From: Clostridia bacterium
GTDB taxonomy: Bacteria; Bacillota; DULZ01
Reading direction: 5' to 3'
Length of the DNA stretch: 5,588 nucleotides
NCBI GenBank assembly: GCA_012520135.1
Contig: JAAYOX010000313.1
Location: 1 to 5,588, forward strand
Part shown: positions 1 to 5,203 of the stretch, in pieces
Layout: every line of letters starts with the position of its first letter
Numbering within the stretch: the stretch's first letter is position 1
Program-made: the position numbers and the translations under genes
Notes under the pieces: generated by a model
Databases searched by the model: none
What the model was told of the DNA's origin: nothing
The model's input: the letters and a program-made list of their open reading frames with translations, nothing else

Positions 1-813
1 ATGTTTCACCATATTAACAACACTGTGGCAGTGCAGCAATTGGTGGTAGTAGCGGAAAACCAAGGAAGCGAAACTGTCACTTTAACACAAACTAAAGCCA
101 CCGCCATGGGACCCACCGGTGATGTGATGCATTTAGGGCAAACTGCCGCATTGGAATATTTACAGCTGTCTAACCAGCCGAGAACCATCCTTTTGAAGCC
201 GGGAGAAAAATATTTACTTTACCAAAGCCCAAAAACGGGTTGGAAATTAAATCAAGCAATAACCGGTCTCTTTGATTTGACAAGCAGTGGACCTGTTAGT
301 ATTACCGTAGCCGCTCTGGGGTCCAATGATTATTGGAATAACCTGAACAGCTTGCCTTTGCTGCCCAGAGACGTTCATCCCAGAGGAACTTTTCCTAACG
401 CGGATCTGTGGGTTGATATCTACCTTAGCTCAGAAGAGCCAAGGAAAATTGAGCTAGGCAAGGATCAACAAGGTTTCGAAAGCTGGCTGACCGGGTACGA
501 CGCCCTTACCGGTGCAGCCGTAATTAACAGAGGAAATTACGGAAGCCTTTACCACTTGACTTTTCACCCGGAAAGGCGAACGGGAATCCTGCTTAACCCC
601 CGGGGACTAAGTTTCAAAGGTGCCTTCAGGGGATTGGACGGGAACAGCTATCGAGCACCTGCTTACGACAGTTTTTATGGGTCACGCCGGGCAGCTGTGG
701 TGGGAGTACTTGAGCCAGGACAACCGGGAACCATTGTCTATCTTCCACCTAACGGTTCTGATGCACCCCTAATTTTTGGGTTGATACCGGAATCCTACTG
801 GCCGGATTTCTAA
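1..813 (+). CDS. C-terminal part of an unrecognised, probably extracytoplasmic beta-rich protein (5'-truncated by window edge)
   Basis: The frame is open from the first base of the window to a TAA at 811-813, giving 270 residues. The ATG at base 1 is probably an internal methionine: no upstream sequence or ribosome binding site can be seen, there is no signal peptide, and the visible protein begins in the middle of what looks like a beta-sandwich strand (residues 12-28, QQLVVVAENQGSETVTL). There are no membrane segments and no cysteines. Residues 60-71 (KPGEKY) and the C-terminal third, with GILLNPRG at 195-202, EPGQPGT at 238-244 and PPNGSDAP at 249-256, read as surface loops between strands. 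I have a weak recollection of similar C-terminal regions in clostridial proteins that carry a copper-amine-oxidase-N-like stalk domain; this is unverified. No catalytic motif is evident and no function is assigned. It is convergent with the TRAP operon, so not part of it. That it is a real gene is well supported by its length and lack of a competing frame; its identity is unknown. Confidence 0.75.
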   Translation: MFHHINNTVAVQQLVVVAENQGSETVTLTQTKATAMGPTGDVMHLGQTAALEYLQLSNQPRTILLKPGEKYLLYQSPKTGWKLNQAITGLFDLTSSGPVSITVAALGSNDYWNNLNSLPLLPRDVHPRGTFPNADLWVDIYLSSEEPRKIELGKDQQGFESWLTGYDALTGAAVINRGNYGSLYHLTFHPERRTGILLNPRGLSFKGAFRGLDGNSYRAPAYDSFYGSRRAAVVGVLEPGQPGTIVYLPPNGSDAPLIFGLIPESYWPDF

Positions 814-862
814 TTGGTCCCAAGCTGTTTCCGTTCTCCGAGCAATGTTAAATGTAGTTTGT

Positions 863-916
863 CAACAAACAAAAACCGGTATCAACAGCTTACCGCCGCT
901 AACACCGGTTTTGTTG
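863..916. terminator. Probable bidirectional intrinsic terminator between convergent genes
   Basis: A perfect 9-bp inverted repeat, AAAACCGGT at 872-880 and ACCGGTTTT at 904-912, lies between the stop of the left gene (811-813) and the stop of dctM (924-926). CAAC (863-866) and GTTG (913-916) can extend it. Read on the minus strand the stem is followed by a T-rich tract (TTTTTGTTT), so it best fits the 3' end of the dctPQM transcript. On the plus strand the T run is only the stem's own four Ts. The 23-nt loop is larger than usual for an intrinsic terminator, which lowers confidence. A small adjacent palindrome (GTTTGTCAACAAAC, 857-870) adds a weak second hairpin. Confidence 0.5.
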
Positions 917-923
917 CTAAACA

Positions 924-2228
924 TTACATCAGGCTGGGCAGGAAAGTCGCCAGAGAGGGAAAAAACATAAGCAATAGAATACAGGCGATAATAGCCAAGA
1001 GAAAAGGCCAGATTCCCTTGAAAATGGTCTCCAGAGGAATATCCGGTGCCACTCCTTTAATCACATAAACATTCATGCCTACCGGGGGTGTAATTACCCC
1101 CATGGCAACTACCATCACCATCATAACTCCAAACCAAATAGGGTCATAACCCAACATATTCACTACCACCGGGTAGAAGATTGGGATAGTGAGCAATACG
1201 AGGGCCAGTGCATCAATGAAAAGACCCAGAATAAAGTAGATAATTAAAATAATGATCATGACGGCGAAGGGCGGCCATGACAGAGAACCTGCCCAACCGG
1301 CAAACTCAAAGGGAACCCTACTTACTGCCATAAAACGGCCAAAAATTACAGCCCCGGCCACTAACAACATAATCATGGCTGTTGTTCTGGTAGTGTCCAC
1401 CAGTGATCTTTCCAAATCTCTCCATTTGAGTTTCCCTCTCAAGACAGTTACAGCCAAAACCCCGCCGGCACCTACCGCCCCGGCTTCAGTGGGTGTGAAC
1501 CAACCGGCAAACAGCCCCCCGATAGATAAGCAAAATACTATAACAACTTCTATCAATCCACCCTTTAAAGCTGCCAGTCTTTCAGTCCAGTCTGCTTTGG
1601 AGCCGGGTGGTGCAATTTCCGGATTCCGTACAGCCAAAATATAAATGACCAACATATACAACAACGTCAGCACTATGCCGGGAATAATCCCCGCTATAAA
1701 CAGTTTACCGATAGACTGCTCTGTAGCAGCTCCATAGAGAAGCAAAATCACACTGGGAGGTAACAGTACTCCAAGGACACCACCGGCGGCAATACCGGCA
1801 GTGGCCACGGAATCATTGTATCCATATTTTCTCATTTCCGGCAAGGCAATAGCTCCTATAGTAGCTGCCGTAGCCGTATTAGAGCCGCAAATTGCGCTGA
1901 AAACAGCGCAGGCGCCTTGAGTGGCGATAGCCAATCCTCCCGGTAAATGTCCCATCAGTTTATAGGCAAAAGAATAAAGATTAGCACCTATACCGGAATG
2001 GTAGGCCAAGAAACCCATCCAAACAAACATGATAATAACGCTCAAAGTAGCCGAAGAAAAGTTAGCAAAAATCTCATTGGCAACCATGCTGAGTGCTGCC
2101 TTGGGACTGGTTAGAACACTGAAACCCACAAAACCCACCAATGCCATAACCAGGGAAATGGGCATCCGGAATGCTAACAGCACGAACAGAGCCACAATCC
2201 CCATCATGCCTACAAAAAACTCACTCAT
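924..2228 (-). CDS. dctM: TRAP transporter large permease subunit DctM
   Basis: This is the large membrane subunit of a tripartite ATP-independent periplasmic (TRAP) transporter. It is the ion-coupled transport channel that accepts substrate from the DctP binding protein and works with DctQ. The protein has 434 residues, the normal family length, and is almost entirely hydrophobic helices. Family hallmarks seen directly are GSNTATAAT at 115-123, ALPEMRKYGY at 128-137, LLPPS at 155-159, GWFTPTEAGA at 242-251, and the second inverted-repeat signature ITPPVG at about 379-384 followed by NVYVIKGVA. These mark the paired hairpin/ion-binding regions of the IT superfamily. The start at 2226-2228 is one base after the dctQ stop, and its ribosome binding site (AGGAAAAGGCGG) lies inside the last dctQ codons, so the two are probably translationally coupled. 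It is the last gene of the operon, followed by a probable terminator. Substrate cannot be read from this subunit. No truncation or frameshift is seen. Confidence 0.96.
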   Translation of the reverse strand: MSEFFVGMMGIVALFVLLAFRMPISLVMALVGFVGFSVLTSPKAALSMVANEIFANFSSATLSVIIMFVWMGFLAYHSGIGANLYSFAYKLMGHLPGGLAIATQGACAVFSAICGSNTATAATIGAIALPEMRKYGYNDSVATAGIAAGGVLGVLLPPSVILLLYGAATEQSIGKLFIAGIIPGIVLTLLYMLVIYILAVRNPEIAPPGSKADWTERLAALKGGLIEVVIVFCLSIGGLFAGWFTPTEAGAVGAGGVLAVTVLRGKLKWRDLERSLVDTTRTTAMIMLLVAGAVIFGRFMAVSRVPFEFAGWAGSLSWPPFAVMIIILIIYFILGLFIDALALVLLTIPIFYPVVVNMLGYDPIWFGVMMVMVVAMGVITPPVGMNVYVIKGVAPDIPLETIFKGIWPFLLAIIACILLLMFFPSLATFLPSLM

Positions 2229-2229
2229 T

Positions 2230-2781
2230 TTACTTGCCGCCTTTTCCTAGACAATCCATCAACTTCATCAATTGGACCAGAGCAAAGACGGCAAAGCCCA
2301 CGGCAACCAGGTAAATAAACGGGTAAACAGGCGTCTGGGTGGTAGGGGACACTAACCCACTGGCAGCACTGCTGGCGCCATACTGAAACAAACCCCAACT
2401 ACAGACTCCCAAAAATATCACAGTTACCAACAGCACCAGACCGTCAATAAACCCTCTTAAATTAGACGGTAATCGATCCATCACCAGATCCACGGCAATA
2501 TGCCCGTTTCTGACGGCACACATAGCTAAAGAAAAGGCAATTGCCACTACGGCCAAAAAACTTACGTATTCCATGGTCCCCAAGATAGGCTTGTTAAAAA
2601 CCAGCCTGGTAAATATATTAGCAACCACCAATAACATGCTGATGACGATTGCAAAGCCGGCGATACGATCCAATACCCGACTGATACCCACTACAAAGGT
2701 CCGAAACCCACCGGCCTCAAAAACAGCAGGCCAGCTCATAGAGGCCTGAAAGTTCATTGTTTTATCTGATACCTGCTTCAT
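2230..2781 (-). CDS. dctQ: TRAP transporter small permease subunit DctQ
   Basis: This is the small membrane subunit of the TRAP transporter, which packs against DctM and helps dock the substrate-binding protein. The protein has 183 residues with four hydrophobic segments at roughly 40-60, 70-90, 112-132 and 152-172. Family features are visible: NIFTRLVFNKPILGTMEY (55-72), matching the conserved N..xR.vF..p..gt.E pattern at the end of helix 1, and RNGHIAVDLV (91-100) after helix 2. The start at 2779-2781 is chosen because a good ribosome binding site (GAGGTGGG, minus strand 2795-2788) sits six bases upstream; M9 and M15 have none. The N-terminal tail of about 38 residues is somewhat long for the family. 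The gene follows dctP by 21 bases and precedes dctM by one base, the standard P-Q-M order. Confidence 0.94.
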   Translation of the reverse strand: MKQVSDKTMNFQASMSWPAVFEAGGFRTFVVGISRVLDRIAGFAIVISMLLVVANIFTRLVFNKPILGTMEYVSFLAVVAIAFSLAMCAVRNGHIAVDLVMDRLPSNLRGFIDGLVLLVTVIFLGVCSWGLFQYGASSAASGLVSPTTQTPVYPFIYLVAVGFAVFALVQLMKLMDCLGKGGK

Positions 2782-2802
2782 CTTGATCCCACCTCACCAA
2801 AA

Positions 2803-3870
2803 TTAGTACTGCTGATTATATTTATCGGCCAGTTCCTTTACCAAGTCTAAAGCCTCTTGCCCCGGCAGCCCCTTATCCTGGGTACCGGTAAGGTACTCTT
2901 GCTGTATCGGTTCAACCTGCCGGATCCAACGGTCAGTCTCCTCCTGGGACAATTCAATTACTTCCATGCCCATTTCTCCAACGGCATAATCCAGTGCTTC
3001 CTGGTTTTGCCAATCCCATAACCCCATGGCAGTATTCTCAAAGAACTCTTCATTAACAGCCAGAAATGCTTCTTGTACATCCGCCGGCAGAGAGTTCCAT
3101 TTATCCAAATTTATAGTGATGAAAAACAGAGTATTATACATAAACGGAGTCTTGGTAATGTAATCTGTTACTTCAGCGTTCTTCCAGCCCTTCAGGATTT
3201 CCATCGGTCCCAAATTGCCCTGGACAACCCCTTTTTGCAAGGCTTCATAAGCTTCCGACTGGGCCATGGCCTCCGGTACCGCACCTAAAGCTTGGAGAGT
3301 TTTGGCACTGAGTCCGGTACCCCTAATCAACATTCCTTGCAAATCTTCCATGGTTCTGACAGGTGTCTTGGTAAATAAATCCCCGGAACCGGTAGCAAAA
3401 ACCATCAGGAGCTTTGTATCCTGCACCTCTTTAGGATTAAGCGCCTGGATACCTTCCCAAGCCACTTTACTGGCTACCTTGGAGTTTTCATAAACAATAC
3501 CCGGTAATTCAAAGGCCTCCAGTACGGGAAAACGGCCTCTCGTGTAAGCAAAACAAGATAATCCAATGTCGGCAATACCGTCTACTACCCCGGCATAAAT
3601 ATCGTTGGCTTTGGCCAAAGTCTCGCCGGGGTAACTGGTAATTTTCACTCGCCCGCCGGTGGCTTCCTCCACTGCCGCTGCCCAGGGCTGAATTAGCTCT
3701 GTTTCCGCCGGGTGCACCGCAGGGAAAAAGTGGGCAAGCTTAAGTTCCACAACATCGCTACCCTGACCGCCGGATGAGGAACATCCTACCGTCATACCTG
3801 CCACCAACAACAAACCTGCCAACACTACCACCAACTTCATTCGTAAACCTACCGTCCTACTGTTCTTCAT
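2803..3870 (-). CDS. dctP: TRAP transporter substrate-binding lipoprotein DctP
   Basis: This is the extracytoplasmic binding protein of the TRAP system, which captures an organic-acid substrate and delivers it to DctQM. The protein has 355 residues. It begins with a basic stretch and a hydrophobic signal segment (about 11-29) ending in a lipobox, TVGC, with Cys30 as the lipid-anchored residue. A serine/glycine linker follows, then the mature DctP domain from about residue 40 (VVELKLAHFFP). The signature region is seen at 176-220: DLQGMLIRGTG with Arg183, the position that in characterised family members bridges the substrate carboxylate, then LGAVPEAM (195-202) and YEALQKGVVQGN (208-219). Gln217 and Asn219 differ from the common GVVDGQE-type ending, suggesting a subfamily with a different ligand. 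The start is supported by a purine-rich ribosome binding site (GGGGAGGAAAAGGAG) just upstream. It is first in the operon and sits behind a leader with an intrinsic terminator. The substrate is unknown; a carboxylate is likely. Confidence 0.95.
   Translation of the reverse strand: MKNSRTVGLRMKLVVVLAGLLLVAGMTVGCSSSGGQGSDVVELKLAHFFPAVHPAETELIQPWAAAVEEATGGRVKITSYPGETLAKANDIYAGVVDGIADIGLSCFAYTRGRFPVLEAFELPGIVYENSKVASKVAWEGIQALNPKEVQDTKLLMVFATGSGDLFTKTPVRTMEDLQGMLIRGTGLSAKTLQALGAVPEAMAQSEAYEALQKGVVQGNLGPMEILKGWKNAEVTDYITKTPFMYNTLFFITINLDKWNSLPADVQEAFLAVNEEFFENTAMGLWDWQNQEALDYAVGEMGMEVIELSQEETDRWIRQVEPIQQEYLTGTQDKGLPGQEALDLVKELADKYNQQY
3848..3859 (-). repeat. 12-bp direct repeat, copy in dctP codons 4-8
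   Basis: TAGGACGGTAGG (minus strand) occurs exactly here, inside the start of dctP, and again at 4020-4031 in the dctP leader, in the same orientation and 172 bases apart. Flanking bases differ, so the identity is limited to 12 bases. It could be a pair of operator or RNA-binding sites, or a coincidence. Confidence 0.45.
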
Positions 3871-3900
3871 TTCTCCTTTTCCTCCCCATTACTAGTTATA

Positions 3901-3928
3901 AAACAAAAAGACTCCCGTAGGGAGTCTT
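3901..3928 (-). terminator. Strong intrinsic terminator inside the dctP leader
   Basis: A perfect 9-bp stem, AAGACTCCC (minus strand 3928-3920) and GGGAGTCTT (3916-3908), has a 3-base loop and is followed by TTTGTTT (3907-3901). This is a textbook intrinsic terminator on the minus strand. It lies 30 bases upstream of the dctP ATG and about 200 bases after the uppP stop. It could simply end uppP transcription, but the operon's only good promoter is upstream of it, so it probably also controls read-through into dctPQM. Confidence 0.85.
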
Positions 3929-4019
3929 AATCACACGGTTAAAAATTTACAGCAAAAGCCGCCATGCGCATGATAAAAAGGCGCACACTGCTCCTTCTAA
4001 GACATAACCGTCGATTATT

Positions 4020-4031
4020 CCTACCGTCCTA
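4020..4031 (-). repeat. 12-bp direct repeat, copy in the dctP leader
   Basis: This is the second exact copy of TAGGACGGTAGG (minus strand); the other is at 3848-3859. It lies just upstream of the long-range stem of the leader, about 30 bases downstream of the predicted transcription start. A related GACGGTTA follows at 4012-4005. Confidence 0.45.
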
Positions 4032-4044
4032 ACCATACTACCCT

Positions 4045-4057
4045 TTATAACTTATAA
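4045..4057. promoter_or_regulatory. 13-bp palindrome at the dctP transcription start, possible operator
   Basis: TTATAACTTATAA is a perfect inverted repeat (TTATAA, one central base, TTATAA). It begins about three bases after the predicted transcription start of the dctP promoter, where a bound repressor would block initiation. TTATAA is also self-complementary, and AT-rich palindromes arise easily by chance. No regulator gene is in the window. Confidence 0.35.
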
Positions 4058-4067
4058 CCTTGCTATA

Positions 4068-4096
4068 ATCATAGACAAAATTGCTCGCCTCGTCAA
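4068..4096 (-). promoter_or_regulatory. Sigma-A promoter of dctPQM
   Basis: On the minus strand, TTGACG (4096-4091) and TATGAT (4073-4068) are separated by exactly 17 bases, each matching five of six consensus bases. The transcript would start near 4060. The site begins about 34 bases beyond the uppP stop. A weaker overlapping candidate is TTGTCT (4078-4073), 16 bases, TATAAG (4056-4051). Confidence 0.75.
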
Positions 4097-4129
4097 CAGT
4101 TTTTTGTAATCGCCAATTCGCCTACTTAA

Positions 4130-4954
4130 TTATCCCAAGAAAACAAAGTAGCCCAAGACCAGTAAACCTAAAACAATGCGGTACCAGCCGAAAGCTTTGA
4201 AATCATTACGTTTAATGTATCCCAATAAAAATTTGATGGCGATAACGGAAACCACGAAAGCTACAATCATACCGGTTAATAGAATGGTTAGTTCCATCCC
4301 GGAAAACTCAAAGCCAAACTTAACCAGTTTTACGGCACTCGCCCCAAACATAACGGGAATTGACAGAAAAAAAGAATACTCGGCAGCGATATGACGGGAG
4401 GCACCTAGTAGGATCCCTCCTAAAATTGTTGCACCTGACCGGGATGTACCCGGAATTAACGATAATACCTGAAAGACCCCTATTAAAAAAGCCGTTGTAT
4501 AGGTCAGGTCATTAAAGGAATTTACCCTGCTCAACCGGTTTTTATTATAATTTTCCACAATGATAAAAAGAACGCCATATATGATCAACATCATAGCTAC
4601 TGTCTGGTAATTGTATAAATGTTCATTTAACCAGTCGTCAAACAATAATCCCATGACAGCGGCGGGAATAACACCAATAATCACTTTATACCAAATCTCC
4701 ATTGTTTCCCGTTTTTCCCACCTGGTTTTACCGGCAGAAAAAGGGTTTAGTTTACGCCAATAGAGAAGAACTACCGCCATGATCGCACCTAACTGGATAA
4801 CTACAAAAAACATTTCCTTAAAAGCCGGCGAAGCATTTAGCTGGATAAACTCCTCTACCAAAATCATATGGCCGGTACTGCTAATGGGTAGCCATTCGGT
4901 AATCCCTTCCACTACTCCTAGAAAAACAGCTTTAAGCAACTCTATAATCATCAT
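4130..4954 (-). CDS. uppP: Undecaprenyl-diphosphatase (UppP/BacA family)
   Basis: This integral membrane enzyme removes a phosphate from undecaprenyl pyrophosphate, regenerating the lipid carrier used for peptidoglycan and other wall polymers. Extra copies are known to raise bacitracin resistance in other bacteria. The protein has 274 residues, a normal length, with many hydrophobic helices. Both catalytic motifs are seen: the glutamate-rich EGITEWLPISSTGH at 16-29 (Glu16, Glu20, Ser26, His29) and PGTSRSGAT at 168-176 with the key Arg172. The start at 4952-4954 is preferred over the adjacent second ATG because GGAGG (4970-4966, minus strand) lies 11 bases upstream, already a little far. It appears to be a single-gene unit with its own promoter at 5002-5030. 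No hairpin terminator is seen right after its stop; the nearest is in the dctP leader about 200 bases on, so some read-through into dctPQM is possible. No functional link to the TRAP genes is evident. Confidence 0.97.
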   Translation of the reverse strand: MMIIELLKAVFLGVVEGITEWLPISSTGHMILVEEFIQLNASPAFKEMFFVVIQLGAIMAVVLLYWRKLNPFSAGKTRWEKRETMEIWYKVIIGVIPAAVMGLLFDDWLNEHLYNYQTVAMMLIIYGVLFIIVENYNKNRLSRVNSFNDLTYTTAFLIGVFQVLSLIPGTSRSGATILGGILLGASRHIAAEYSFFLSIPVMFGASAVKLVKFGFEFSGMELTILLTGMIVAFVVSVIAIKFLLGYIKRNDFKAFGWYRIVLGLLVLGYFVFLG

Positions 4955-5001
4955 ATTTTAATTTGCCTCCAATACGGTCATTGAAACACCCAGATTTTAT
5001 C

Positions 5002-5030
5002 ATTATAAATCAAAAAGGATGAATTGTGAA
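5002..5030 (-). promoter_or_regulatory. Sigma-A promoter of uppP
   Basis: On the minus strand, TTCACA (5030-5025, five of six consensus bases) is followed after 17 bases by a perfect TATAAT (5007-5002). The transcript would start near 4995, giving a 5' untranslated region of about 40 bases that contains GGAGG at 4970-4966. This is the clearest -10 element in the window and suggests steady, housekeeping-level expression. Confidence 0.8.
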
Positions 5031-5101
5031 CGGCAGTAATCCAATTTAATAGAAACATCATCACCTGCCGGTATCTAATTACTCACCATATCCCGCCGGC
5101 A
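5031..5101. repeat. Cluster of CGGCAG/CTGCCGG inverted motifs in the divergent intergenic region
   Basis: CGGCAG (5031-5036) is the reverse complement of CTGCCG (5065-5070), and TGCCGG (5066-5071) is the reverse complement of CCGGCA (5096-5101), next to the 6-bp palindrome GCCGGC (5095-5100). The first motif directly abuts the -35 box of the uppP promoter. These may be binding sites for a regulator of one or both divergent genes, but the motifs are only six bases and are spaced unevenly. Confidence 0.25.
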
Positions 5102-5106
5102 AGTAT

Positions 5107-5135
5107 TTGGCAGTACATTCATCTTTTTCTATTTA
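5107..5135 (+). promoter_or_regulatory. Weak candidate promoter for the partial sensor gene
   Basis: TTGGCA (5107-5112, five of six consensus bases) is followed after 17 bases by TATTTA (5130-5135). The -10 match is poor and lacks the important final T, so this is only the best sigma-A-like candidate I can find upstream of the gene at 5204. Confidence 0.25.
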
Positions 5136-5203
5136 CTGTAGCAGGATAAATGTTAGAGTCAGCGAAGATTCCTAATAATCTTTACGATTATGGGGGGAGC
5201 TTG

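Larger units (their letters stand above)
3871..4061 (-). promoter_or_regulatory. Structured 5' leader of dctPQM, candidate transcription-attenuation element
   Basis: The predicted transcript starts near 4060 and runs about 190 nt to the dctP ATG. On the minus strand the leader contains a start-site palindrome (4057-4045), one copy of a 12-base repeat (4031-4020), and a long-range 7-bp stem pairing ACGGTTA (4011-4005) with TAACCGT (3941-3935). Within that stem is an internal hairpin (TGCGC 3985-3981 with GCGCA 3969-3965, extendable by two wobble pairs). A strong terminator (3928-3908) follows only six bases after the long stem closes. GTCTTA (4003-3998), next to the long stem's 5' strand, is complementary to TAAGAC (3929-3924) in the 5' arm of the terminator, so an alternative antiterminated fold is possible. 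The arrangement of closing stem, inner hairpin and terminator resembles a riboswitch expression platform. I do not recognise a known class: the conserved T-box, GEMM, Moco or THF core sequences are absent. The structure is from eye only. Confidence 0.5.

Noticed and set aside
814..1068. 84-codon plus-strand open frame after the left-hand gene
   Set aside because: It begins with a TTG right after the preceding stop with no ribosome binding site, runs through the terminator hairpin and overlaps dctM in antisense.
1252..1644. 130-codon open frame on the plus strand inside dctM
   Set aside because: It is antisense to a certain DctM, has no ribosome binding site, and its composition (rich in Pro, Thr, Ala, Asn) is that expected of the reverse complement of a membrane protein gene.
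3895..3900. TATAAC as a -10 element just upstream of dctP, downstream of the terminator
   Set aside because: No -35-like hexamer at 15-18 bases (the space is filled by the terminator stem) and no TGn extension.
3948..3963. Sigma-54-like promoter on the minus strand (TGGCGGCTTTTGCT) upstream of dctP
   Set aside because: GG and GC are only eight bases apart, not the required ten, and the terminator would still lie downstream.
3964..3971. 8-bp palindrome ATGCGCAT as an operator
   Set aside because: It is better explained as the 3' arm of the leader's inner hairpin, and it is too short to be convincing alone.
4031..4045. T-box-like AAGGGTAGTATGG in the dctP leader
   Set aside because: It lacks the ACCGCG part of the T-box core, is far upstream of the terminator, and has no complement in the terminator stem.
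5147..5170. Sigma-28-type promoter (TAAA...GCGAAGAT) before the sensor gene
   Set aside because: The spacer is about 11 bases instead of about 15, and the -10 match is poor.
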